Position numbers and translations under genes: made by a program. DNA of 64,000 nucleotides, from contig NZ_BMND01000015.1 in the NCBI RefSeq assembly GCF_014646275.1, positions 112,745-176,744 on the forward strand. The letters run 5' to 3'. The first letter of the stretch is position 1. Every line of letters begins with the position of its first letter. The DNA is from Streptomyces kronopolitis (GTDB taxonomy: Bacteria; Actinomycetota; Actinomycetes; Streptomycetales; Streptomycetaceae). Positions 26,658 to 34,025 of the stretch are shown here, piece by piece. Below the pieces are notes generated by a model. It ran no database searches. It was not told where the DNA came from and was given only the letters and a program-made list of their open reading frames with translations.

Positions 26658-27179
26658 CCACACCGCCCCGACCACGCCAGCGCCCACGCGGTCGCGGTCG
26701 CGGTCGCGGTCGCGGTCGACGAAGGCGAACCGCGAATGGGGGGCGAACGCCTTCTTCCAGGTCGCGGCGGAGCCCTCCTCTTCCTGATGGCCAAGGTGTC
26801 CGCCTGGATGGAGCGCTGACAGCTCCTGGCCGACCTCGACTCTTCGGTGGCCGCTCCGGCGACGGCCTGGCGGGCGGCTTCGCGCAGCGTTTCACGCGAG
26901 TTCGGGTCGCCCGGCGCGCTCGGCCTTGAAGCGTTCAGCGCTGGTGGGCGACGGAGCCGGTGCCGTCACCCGCTCGCGACTCCCCTCAGCACCACAATGG
27001 GGTCCGGCTGGGGAAGGGGCAGTAGGCGGGTGCGGTGCCCCATCGGGCGGGCGCGGCAGTGGGCCGGCGGGTAGGTGGCGGGGCGCTGGCGTCGAACGAC
27101 TGCCGCACGGGGCGCAGCGTCCGCATCCACGCTTCGGTGAGCACCCTTGTCGTGGTCGTGGTCGCCGCTTCGCGCGGAT
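26658..27179. other. 520-bp gene-poor region
   Basis: No frame has convincing codon use. The GCGGTC tandem repeat lies at its beginning. It probably represents decayed sequence. Confidence 0.35.
26688..26717. repeat. five tandem copies of GCGGTC
   Basis: A perfect hexanucleotide array of five units. In the plus frame that reads through it, it would encode alternating Ala-Val. Such arrays slip easily and can vary in number between strains. Confidence 0.85.
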
Positions 27180-27452
27180 CTAGCCCACGCTCGTCAGGCG
27201 GGCGACGTTGGCTCGGTAGGCGGTGATTTCGTCGTCGGTGAGTGCCAGACGGCCGGGGCCTGCCTGGTTCGCGGGCAGCTCGGTGGCCTGCACCATGGCT
27301 CGGTAGAGCGGGCCGGGGAGGTTCAGCAGTAGCTGGCCCTGTTCGGCGGTTTCAATCACCATCCACGAACCCGTGCCGTCCCGGTCGTCGGTATCGGTGG
27401 GCTCGATGGTGCTGGCGGCTGTCACTGTCAACATCGGAGGGACTTCACTCAT
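27180..27452 (-). CDS. hypothetical 90-aa protein
   Basis: An acidic small protein beginning MSEVPPMLTVTAASTIEPTD and continuing SWMVIETAEQGQLLLNLPG, ending DDEITAYRANVARLTSVG. GGGAGGGGGAC precedes the ATG. No recognised domain; the central part predicts strands, the end a helix. It is a single gene with a long gap on both sides. Confidence 0.6.
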   Translation of the reverse strand: MSEVPPMLTVTAASTIEPTDTDDRDGTGSWMVIETAEQGQLLLNLPGPLYRAMVQATELPANQAGPGRLALTDDEITAYRANVARLTSVG

Positions 27453-27732
27453 GTCCCCCTCCCTATCAACCAACTCGCGCTGTGCCCAATCGACCACCTC
27501 CTCGGGGTGCCGGGGGAAGGTGAACCGGTGAACCCCCTTGCTGCTCCAGGGCCTCGGCTCGGCCGGTGGGTGACCGGCGAAGGCGCGGCGATCGCGTCTG
27601 CGAGTTGGCCGGCAGCGTGATCCCGTGCACACTCCGTTTGCCGGACGTTCTGCGGGGCATGTTCGTTCAATCTCGGCCCTCAAGGACCGAGGTGACCAGG
27701 CGCCTCAACTGGCGCCCGCAGAGGGGGAATCG

Positions 27733-27885
27733 ATGAAGTCCGAGCTTGCGCGAGTGGTGTACTTAGTGCGCCGGATGCTGCGCGGGAGGTGGCCGTCCCG
27801 GCTCGATCCTGCCGAGCGGCATCACCGGCACGCCAACCGCGATGCGCAACTGATTCATCACTACGTGCCGACGCGACGCCTCTAG
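27733..27885 (+). CDS. possible 50-aa basic protein
   Basis: Encodes MKSELARVVYLVRRMLRGRW followed by an Arg/His-rich tail. GAGGGGG lies five bases upstream. Very basic; could bind nucleic acid or be spurious. A hairpin with a T-run lies about 100 bp downstream. Confidence 0.35.
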   Translation: MKSELARVVYLVRRMLRGRWPSRLDPAERHHRHANRDAQLIHHYVPTRRL

Positions 27886-27983
27886 CTGTACGGCTAACTG
27901 CACCGGTCCGGTCCGCCTTCAAGGAAGGCGACCACCGATCGCGCTGAACACGAACGTACGGCTTGCATGACGCATTCCACACG

Positions 27984-28013
27984 GGGCCCCCGCCTCTCAC
28001 ACGGCAGGGGCCC
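27984..28013. terminator. hairpin with TTT tail
   Basis: GGGCCCCCGCC and GGCAGGGGCCC pair over 11 bp with one mismatch around an 8-nt loop, followed on the plus strand by TTT. It sits between two converging small genes and could serve both. Confidence 0.55.
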
Positions 28014-28079
28014 TTTGCCGTGCGCGGTCGACTGTCGCCGAACGTCGCGATCCGCCACGGGCGTCGGTCGCGCCAACGG

Positions 28080-28325
28080 TCATCGCCGCACCTCGTGGGG
28101 GTCCGGCTCCCAGGTCTGCTGCTTGAGCGCCATCCGGGCCGCCGGGGCCCTGCCGGGGATCGTCGCCCAGTACGGGTGTGTGGCGATCCGCACGGAGAGC
28201 CGCTGCAGGGTGCGGCGCAGCACGGTGGTGCGGGCAGGGTTTTCCTCCTGGGAGAGCTGTCGGTAGGCGGTGTACCAGGCACGCTGCGCCTGGACGAGGT
28301 CATCCGGGAAGGCGTAGGAAGTCAC
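28080..28325 (-). CDS. conserved hypothetical 81-aa protein
   Basis: A helical, Arg-rich protein: MTSYAFPDDLVQAQRAWYTA then YRQLSQEENPARTTVLRRTL. This short form looks like a frequent Streptomyces family of unknown function. No signal or membrane segment. The ribosome binding site is poorly defined. It could be a nucleic-acid-associated protein; nothing in the context helps. Confidence 0.65.
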   Translation of the reverse strand: MTSYAFPDDLVQAQRAWYTAYRQLSQEENPARTTVLRRTLQRLSVRIATHPYWATIPGRAPAARMALKQQTWEPDPHEVRR

Positions 28326-28606
28326 GAGAAGATTGCATCACATGTTCGAATTACGGTGCAGCACACGGACGGGTGAAAGTCGCGCCGCAGCGAGGCAGTG
28401 GCCGGCCGGCGGGCCCAAGGAGGCGAGGGAGACGCGCCTATCCGCAGTTGCCGCCGATCTTCCGGACGATGGCGGGACGGCGACCGTGCCCTTCGAGTGA
28501 GCCCGCGGCGGTAGGGGGCAGTGCTCGTTCGGGGTGCGCGCCGTCCGGGAGGCCGGAGGGGCGGCGACTGCCCCCTTCATACCGTGCGGCCCACTGCGAA
28601 CATGCC

Positions 28607-28640
28607 GGTGCGCCGCAGGGCAGGAGCCCTGCGGCGCACC
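28607..28640 (-). terminator. terminator of the lamin-tail protein gene
   Basis: A perfect 15-bp stem (GGTGCGCCGCAGGGC and complement) around a 4-nt loop, 51 bp beyond the stop codon of the gene at 28691. Confidence 0.75.
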
Positions 28641-28690
28641 GTGGTGGGTGGCCGGAGAGGTGGCGTCAGCTCACCGGCCGGTCAGACCCC

Positions 28691-29179
28691 TCAGTGACCG
28701 TGGCCGTGACCGTGGCCGCGCCCCCAGCTCTCGATGTCGACGACCTGGCGGTGGTCGTTGCGCAGGGTGGCGGTGTCGGTGTTGTCCCAGACGTAGTTCC
28801 GACGGTCCTGGTACAGGTCCCCGCGGGTGTTCCGGCCGATGCCGGTGTGGACGCGGACCTGGCTGTGGCCGTTCAGCCGGAAGTTACCGAAGCGGTAGGT
28901 GTTGCCGGAGCGGTCCGACAGGGTCCAGCCGCGGAGGTTGACCGCCGCGCGGCCGTTGTTCTTCACCGTCACGAACTCGGCGTTCAGGCTCCGGTTGGAA
29001 CGGTCCTCCCGCCCGGGGCTGTCGTACTGGATCGCACCGAGGGCCACCGCGGAGTGGACGCGGTGCGGGGCCGGCGCGTGGTGGCCATGGCCGGCCGCGG
29101 CGGCCGGGAGAGCGGCGGCGGCAGCGAGAGCGACCGAGCCGACAACCGCTGCGGCGATGCGTGAAGCGTTACGGAGCAC
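28691..29179 (-). CDS. secreted lamin-tail-domain protein with His-Gly tail
   Basis: A 162-residue exported protein. The GTG start has GGGGG at good spacing and yields a signal peptide (RNASRIAAAVVGSVALAAAA) with an Ala-x-Ala-type cleavage site. The mature chain holds one lamin-tail (LTD) beta-sandwich domain: NAEFVTVKNNGRAAVNLRGW, TLSDRSGNTYRFGNF, and RRNYVWDNTDTATLRNDHR. Both ends of the mature protein are His-rich (GHGHH at the front; GRGHGHGHGH at the very end), so metal binding is likely. LTD proteins in bacteria are often attached to nucleases or surface proteins; here it is alone. Confidence 0.8.
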   Translation of the reverse strand: MLRNASRIAAAVVGSVALAAAAALPAAAAGHGHHAPAPHRVHSAVALGAIQYDSPGREDRSNRSLNAEFVTVKNNGRAAVNLRGWTLSDRSGNTYRFGNFRLNGHSQVRVHTGIGRNTRGDLYQDRRNYVWDNTDTATLRNDHRQVVDIESWGRGHGHGHGH

Positions 29180-29744
29180 AAAAACCCCCTGGATACGGCG
29201 CCCATCGTTGGGTCGCCGGAAACCGGATACCCGGCCGGTTTGACCGGGCCCCCACACAGTGACCCCTCGTCACCCCTTGGCAGAAGAAATCCGGTTTGGT
29301 GTTACAAAACATGGACATATGCACAACCATGCTGCGCCAGGCGCGCACTCCCCCGCGCCCACCAGCACCAACGCAACGCCCCTTACACCCATCCAGATAC
29401 TGCAAGGGGTTACCGCCGGTGTCACTTACGGGGGCGGAGTTGCGCGACGGTGCCCTCGCTTCGAACGGCGCGTAGAACAGGCCGGCGTACGGTGCGGCGC
29501 GCCCCTTCGCCACCACACCACGGCGTGCGACACGGGAGAGGCTTCGGCGACTGATGACCCGAGAACCGGAGACCTGGACATCGAAGACCCGGGTGTTGAA
29601 GACCTGAGCACGGGTGACCTGAAGTGCGGATGGCCTGAGTGCAGGTGACAAGCGTGCTGAGTCAGGGCGGCGCTGTGCGGCTCGGTGGGCGTGGCCGTCC
29701 TGTGGAGGTGTGGCGCGGGCCTGTGGCGGGTCAGGCTCCGCAGG
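29180..29744. other. 565-bp intergenic region
   Basis: No gene I would support. A plus frame contains a degenerate repeat around 29560-29630 (GACC/GACCTG units giving Asp-rich peptide) but lacks codon bias before it. Upstream AT-rich bases at 29280-29330 may hold the lamin-tail gene promoter. Confidence 0.35.
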
Positions 29745-30686
29745 TCAGTGGCAGAGCTTCGCCTCGTGCTCCGCGTGGCCGGCGGGCTCCAGCTGGAAGG
29801 TGCAGTGCTTGACGTCGAAGTGCCGGCCGAGGCAGCCCTGCAGGGCGTGCAGCACGGTCTCGTGCCCCGCCTCGTCCAGGGCGTCCTGGGTCACGACCAC
29901 ATGTGCGGAGAGCACCGGCATCCCCGAGGTGATCGTCCAGGCGTGCAGGTCGTGCACGTCCGCCACACCGGGGAGCGCCAGCATCCGGGCGCGGACCTCG
30001 GTCATGTCGACGCCCTTCGGGGCCGCCTCCAGTAGCACGTTCAGCGTCTCGCGCAGCAGCTTCCAGGTACGCGGGACGACCATCAGGCCGATGACCAGGG
30101 AGGCGATCGGGTCCGCGAGCTGCCAGCCGGTCGTGAGGATGACCGTGGCGGACACCAGCACCGCGACCGAACCGAGCGCGTCCGCGAGTACCTCCAGGTA
30201 GGCACCGCGCAGATTGAGGCTCTCCTTCTGTCCGCACATCAGCAGTGACAGCGACACCATGTTGGCGACCAGGCCGACCACGGCGAAGACGAGCGTGAGA
30301 CCGCTCCGGGTCTCGGCCGGCTCGACGAACCGGCCGATGGCCTCGACGAGCAGATAGCCGCCCACGCCGAGGAGGAGCAGACAGTTGGCGAGTGCCGCGA
30401 GGATCTCGGTACGGGCGTACCCGAAGGTGCGGTTCGCCGTCGCCGGCCGGCCCGCGACGAAGATGGCCAGCAGCGCCATCGTGAGTCCGACCGCGTCCGT
30501 GGCCATGTGTGCCGCGTCCGCGATCAGCGCGAGCGAGCCGGTGACCACGCCACCGACGATCTCCAGCGCCATCACACCGAGCGTGATGGCGAGCGCGATG
30601 CGGAGCCGGCCCTTGTGCGCCGCGGCCGCGGTACCGGTCGAGGGCTGTCCGTCGTGCGTGCGCCCGTGGTCGTGTCCAGCACCCAT
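29745..30686 (-). CDS. CzcD-type cation diffusion facilitator
   Basis: A 313-residue CDF transporter exporting Zn2+ or similar divalent ions by proton exchange. The N-terminus is His-rich (GHDHGRTHDG). Six membrane segments carry the paired metal sites, HMATD in ADAAHMATDAVG and DALGS in EVLADALGSVAV. The cytosolic C-terminal domain includes VADVHDLHAWTITSGMPVLS and ends with a His/Cys tail (HAEHEAKLCH). No adjacent metalloregulator is present; a partly symmetric sequence near 30750 could bind one. Confidence 0.92.
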   Translation of the reverse strand: MGAGHDHGRTHDGQPSTGTAAAAHKGRLRIALAITLGVMALEIVGGVVTGSLALIADAAHMATDAVGLTMALLAIFVAGRPATANRTFGYARTEILAALANCLLLLGVGGYLLVEAIGRFVEPAETRSGLTLVFAVVGLVANMVSLSLLMCGQKESLNLRGAYLEVLADALGSVAVLVSATVILTTGWQLADPIASLVIGLMVVPRTWKLLRETLNVLLEAAPKGVDMTEVRARMLALPGVADVHDLHAWTITSGMPVLSAHVVVTQDALDEAGHETVLHALQGCLGRHFDVKHCTFQLEPAGHAEHEAKLCH

Positions 30687-31087
30687 GAAACTGCCTCCCC
30701 GTCCTCGGCGTGGCCTCTCCCTTCTGTGCAGTGAACTACGGGTGGGGGGTATAGGGCAACACGGTACTGAACACCGTTGTCATGGGCGCTGACCTGCGGT
30801 TCTCTGTATGCCACAGCCCGTGGACCCAGAGGGGCATCGCGGGGTGCTGCGGGGTTCGTGCGGAGTCCGCAGCACGGGCGTGCGCTCGCCGAAATGGACG
30901 GCTGATGCAGAGGCCGTGGACGACCCCGCACGGAGACCGGCCTCCGTTCCCGGAGCGGCCACCAGCACCCGCTTCACCGGGGTCGTCGAGCGTTCTCCTC
31001 ATCAGTCCCGCTTTTCACTGCGGTCGAGCCGGGTAAGCGAGCTTGCGGAAGTCGGCGAATGAGGCGCCTCACGACGGGACCGAGCAC
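30687..31087. promoter_or_regulatory. divergent control region with a SigB-like promoter
   Basis: No gene in 400 bp. CTTT at 31011 and GGGTAA at 31031, with a 16-nt spacer, resemble the SigB/SigF-type promoter pattern (GNNT n14-16 GGGTA). They precede the anti-sigma-like gene. A 12-bp palindrome TGAGGCGCCTCA lies at 31060-31071, between that promoter and the start codon. Confidence 0.45.
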
Positions 31088-31498
31088 ATGTGGCAGACGA
31101 TCACGAGCGACGAGCACCACCCCTACCTGACCCAGCACGTCTGTCGCCCTCAGCAGGCGGCGGACGCACGCGATGTCACGAACGGCTTTCTCGCCGGCCT
31201 GTATCCCGCTCCGCCGCCGCCCACCGTGCAGGACCTGCTCCTGCTGGTCTCCGAGCTGGTCACCAACGCCCTGCGGCATGCCGGTGATGTCTCCGCTCTG
31301 CTGCTGACCGCGGACCGGCACAGCATTCAGGTCACCGTGGACGACCCGAGTCGCGCCCATCCGCAGGACCGCAGCCCCGATCTGACGGGGCGTTCGGGAG
31401 GCTTCGGCTGGCCCATGGTGCGTCGCCTGGCCCGCTCGGTCAGTGTCGAGCCGCGCGCCGGCGGCGGGAAGGCCATCCGGGTCACCCTCCCGCGCTGA
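31088..31498 (+). CDS. RsbW-like ATP-binding protein (anti-sigma kinase type)
   Basis: A 136-residue GHKL ATPase domain alone. It has the N box LLLLVSELVTNALRHAG, the G1 box VDDPSRAHPQ and the final GGFGWPMVRRLARSVSVEPR region. Such proteins bind and hold SigB/SigF-type sigma factors or phosphorylate an anti-anti-sigma factor. A SigB-like sigma gene lies 185 bp downstream on the same strand. A TTG at 31043 is an alternative start, adding 15 residues. Confidence 0.85.
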   Translation: MWQTITSDEHHPYLTQHVCRPQQAADARDVTNGFLAGLYPAPPPPTVQDLLLLVSELVTNALRHAGDVSALLLTADRHSIQVTVDDPSRAHPQDRSPDLTGRSGGFGWPMVRRLARSVSVEPRAGGGKAIRVTLPR

Positions 31499-31637
31499 GC
31501 GCGCGCCGGGGCGCCGGGGGCCGGGGCCGGTGAGACGGTGCGCGCCCTCCCTCCCCTGGAGCCGACGATGCTTACCCGCACGGGCGTGCCGGGACCGCAC
31601 GGCATGAAGGGGTGTACTCCGAGGTTTGCCGGGCAGG

Positions 31638-31659
31638 AGCCCCTTCGATCGGGGGCTCA
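31638..31659. promoter_or_regulatory. hairpin in the leader of the sigma-factor gene
   Basis: GAGCCCC and GGGGGCTC can pair around TTCGATC about 25 bp before the sigma ATG, close to its AAGGAG. It could tune translation or end upstream transcription. Confidence 0.35.
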
Positions 31660-31682
31660 GCGGTACGAAGAAGGAGTCAGAC

Positions 31683-32564
31683 ATGGGCGTCAGCAGCACG
31701 ATGGCAGACACCGCGCAGGACGCCGAGATCGCCGCCGAGAACTGCGCTGTATCCACTCAGCAGGCGGAACTCCCTTTCATCGAGTCTCCCGAGAACCTCG
31801 CTCCCGGCGATGCCCGCGAGATGTCCCGCCTGTTCTTCGAGCGGCTGGCGACGCTGGAAGAGGGCACCCATGAGTACCAGTACGCACGTAACACCCTGAT
31901 CGAGATGAACATTTCGCTGGTGCGCTATGCCGCCCGGCGTTTCCGCAATCGCGGCGATGACTTCGAGGACATCATGCAGGTCGGCATGATCGGCCTGATC
32001 AAGGCCATCGACCGCTATGACCTGTCCCGTGAGGTGGAGTTCACCACTCTGGCGGTGCCGTACATCACGGGCGAGATGAAGCGCTTCTTCCGTGACACGA
32101 CGTGGGATGTGCGCGTTCCGCGGCGGCTTCAGGAACTGCGCGTCGACCTCGCCCGTGCCAATGAGCACCTCAGCAGTGAACTCGGCCGGGACCCGAAGGT
32201 CTCCGAACTCGCGGCGCACTTGAACATCACCGAGGAGGCGGTCGTCGAGGGGCAGGTCGCCGCCAATGGCTACAGCGCCTCCTCCATCGACGTCGCCATC
32301 AATGAGGACGGCAATGACGCCCCGCTCGCGGACCTGATCGGCTCCTGCGACGAGGACATGGATCTCTTCGAGGATCTGCACACCCTCAAGCCGCTGCTCG
32401 ACGGGCTGGCCGATCGTGACCGGCAGATCCTGGAAATGCGGTTCGGGCAGGAGATGACGCAGGCCCAGATCGGCACAGCGCTCGGCATCTCCCAGATGCA
32501 TGTGTCCCGGCTGCTCAATCGCTGCCTCACACATCTGCGTAATGAGATGCTCGGAACGGACTGA
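31683..32564 (+). CDS. SigB/SigF-family RNA polymerase sigma factor
   Basis: A 293-residue group 3 sigma factor. Region 2 is clear in NRGDDFEDIMQVGMIGLIKA and DLSREVEFTTLAVPYITGEM; region 3 in VPRRLQELRVDLARANEHL; region 4 in GLADRDRQILEMRFGQEMTQ and QIGTALGISQMHVSRLL. This class runs osmotic/oxidative stress and sporulation programs in Streptomyces and is restrained by RsbW-type ATPases, one of which lies on each side. AAGGAG stands 8 bases before ATG 31683, which decides this start against an upstream ATG. Confidence 0.95.
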   Translation: MGVSSTMADTAQDAEIAAENCAVSTQQAELPFIESPENLAPGDAREMSRLFFERLATLEEGTHEYQYARNTLIEMNISLVRYAARRFRNRGDDFEDIMQVGMIGLIKAIDRYDLSREVEFTTLAVPYITGEMKRFFRDTTWDVRVPRRLQELRVDLARANEHLSSELGRDPKVSELAAHLNITEEAVVEGQVAANGYSASSIDVAINEDGNDAPLADLIGSCDEDMDLFEDLHTLKPLLDGLADRDRQILEMRFGQEMTQAQIGTALGISQMHVSRLLNRCLTHLRNEMLGTD

Positions 32565-32623
32565 TCTCGAATGTGAACGTACGCGCGATGAAGTGAATGC
32601 ACGGATCTGAACGACGGCGTAAC

Positions 32624-32652
32624 CGGCCCCGATGTCCCCCGCATCGGGGCCG
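32624..32652. terminator. bidirectional terminator
   Basis: CGGCCCCGATG and its complement form an 11-bp stem around 7 nt, between the converging sigma-factor and ATPase genes. Confidence 0.75.
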
Positions 32653-32676
32653 TTGCGTGGGCCGAGTTCTCCGCCG

Positions 32677-33114
32677 TCAGTCGTCCTCGGATCGATGGTG
32701 CCGGGGCTCGGTGTCAGGCAGGGTGAAGCAGGCCGTGACGGTTTTGCCATGCCGGGTGGAGTGGGCCGTCCAGTCGTCGGAGACCGCGTCGATCAGGGCG
32801 AGGCCCCGGCCGCCGGTGCTGGTGGCATCGGGAGTGCGCGGCACCGGCGACCCCTCTCCGGAGTCGTGCACGCTGGCGTGGAGGCACCGACTGTCCCAGG
32901 TCAGGACCAGTTGGGCGGAGCTGTGGGCATGGCGGTGCGCATTCGTGATCAGCTCGGAGACGGTCAGCAGGACGGCGTCGACCGTCTCGGGCGCCTCGCG
33001 CGTCCAGCCGAGGGAGTCCAGATGCCGGCGTGCCCAGTGCCGGCCTTCCCGTACGCCGCCCGATATCGGGAAGCTCTGCGCCCATCCCATCGCCCGCAAG
33101 GAGGCATCCGACAT
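32677..33114 (-). CDS. second RsbW-like ATP-binding protein
   Basis: A 145-residue HATPase-only protein. N box: AVLLTVSELITNAHRHAHS; G1: VHDSGEGSPVPRTPDATST; G2: GGRGLALIDAVSDDW. An ATG with AAGGAG eight bases upstream is chosen. It converges on the sigma gene. Streptomyces carry many such ATPases, so pairing with this sigma factor is plausible but unproven. Confidence 0.85.
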   Translation of the reverse strand: MSDASLRAMGWAQSFPISGGVREGRHWARRHLDSLGWTREAPETVDAVLLTVSELITNAHRHAHSSAQLVLTWDSRCLHASVHDSGEGSPVPRTPDATSTGGRGLALIDAVSDDWTAHSTRHGKTVTACFTLPDTEPRHHRSEDD

Positions 33115-33264
33115 ACCGCACACTCCTTCCGCTTCGTGTTCGTGACGCGTAGTCCACCGTCCACCCCGGTAGGGACAGGCGACCTGGCCGCGCTGTCTTC
33201 CGGTGCGTGGTGGTCATCGTCGGGGCTCCGTCTCCGTGAGAGTCCGAGGGAGCCCCGACATGAC

Positions 33265-33306
33265 TGTGGTGTGCGGGGCCAAGGAGATTCGGCCCCGCAC
33301 ACCACA
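33265..33306 (-). terminator. terminator of the csbD-like gene
   Basis: A perfect 16-bp stem (TGTGGTGTGCGGGGCC and complement) around a 10-nt loop, just after the CsbD stop. Confidence 0.8.
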
Positions 33307-33319
33307 GGTGTCACAAACG

Positions 33320-33493
33320 TCAGTCCTTGAAAGCGTCCTTGGCCTTTTCCTTGGCGCTGCGCAGGTCGCCCTTCGATTCCTTGGCCGACCCTTCGGCCTC
33401 CATACGTTCATTTCCCACGGCCCGCCCGACGTTCTTCTCGACCTTTCCAGTGGCCTGCTCGGTCTTGGCCTTGGCCTTTTCCTCGGCGCTCAT
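33320..33493 (-). CDS. CsbD-family stress protein
   Basis: A 57-residue, highly charged protein: MSAEEKAKAKTEQATGKVEK then NVGRAVGNERMEAEGSAKES. The family is a hallmark of SigB-type general stress regulons in Gram-positive bacteria, with unknown molecular function and predicted helical hairpin. GAAGGGA precedes the ATG. Its place 0.8 kb from a SigB-like sigma factor fits that regulation. Confidence 0.9.
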   Translation of the reverse strand: MSAEEKAKAKTEQATGKVEKNVGRAVGNERMEAEGSAKESKGDLRSAKEKAKDAFKD

Positions 33494-33581
33494 GGTGAAT
33501 CCCTTCGTCAGCAGGTGAGTACGGTTCGGCCGGGAAGACCGGCCGTCATTCGGGTGCGAGTGTGTCCATTGCCGCCGGCTG

Positions 33582-33752
33582 TTACCAGCGATACCAGCGG
33601 CCTCGCTTGCCACCGGCGCCTGCCGAACGCATCACGAAGCCCAGCAGCCACACGGCGAGCACGATCACGGCCACGATCCACAGGGCCTTGAGTGCGAATC
33701 CGGCACCGAAAAGAAGCAGTGCCAGAAGAAGAACGAGAAGCAGGGGAACCAT
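33582..33752 (-). CDS. small hydrophobic membrane protein
   Basis: A 56-residue protein with two hydrophobic stretches, VPLLLVLLLALLLFGAGFAL and LWIVAVIVLAVWLLGFVM, and a short basic tail GGKRGRWYRW. GGAGG lies at good distance before the ATG. Similar short proteins accompany CsbD genes in Streptomyces and are probably stress-induced membrane peptides. It is 88 bp upstream of csbD on the same strand and may be co-transcribed. Confidence 0.75.
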   Translation of the reverse strand: MVPLLLVLLLALLLFGAGFALKALWIVAVIVLAVWLLGFVMRSAGAGGKRGRWYRW

Positions 33753-34025
33753 AGTTATCAACCTCCGGACAAGCGTGTGCCCGGGCTTTCCCCTGCCACA
33801 CACCTTCTTTTATGGGTTTCTTATGGGAAGGGCGGGGCATCCGTAACGGCTCTCCCAGGACGGTTGCCGGCCGGCGCTCGGCGCGCCCCGGCGGACGGCC
33901 GGGCGCCCACCAGGGCCGACCCACCGCCCCCGAGGTGTGGCGCTTCGGTCGGTGATCCAGGGGGCAGGGTGTGGTGGACGCTGCGTGATGCCGTGCTGTG
34001 CCATCCGGTCGGGAGGCTTGCGAAC

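Noticed and set aside
29259..29648. 129-codon plus-strand frame with an Asp-rich repetitive end
   Set aside because: No ribosome binding site and no consistent third-position bias; the repeat is short and degenerate.
30745..30785. Partly symmetric sequence upstream of the CzcD-type gene as a metalloregulator operator
   Set aside because: Arms match imperfectly and no regulator gene is adjacent, so not listed as a site.
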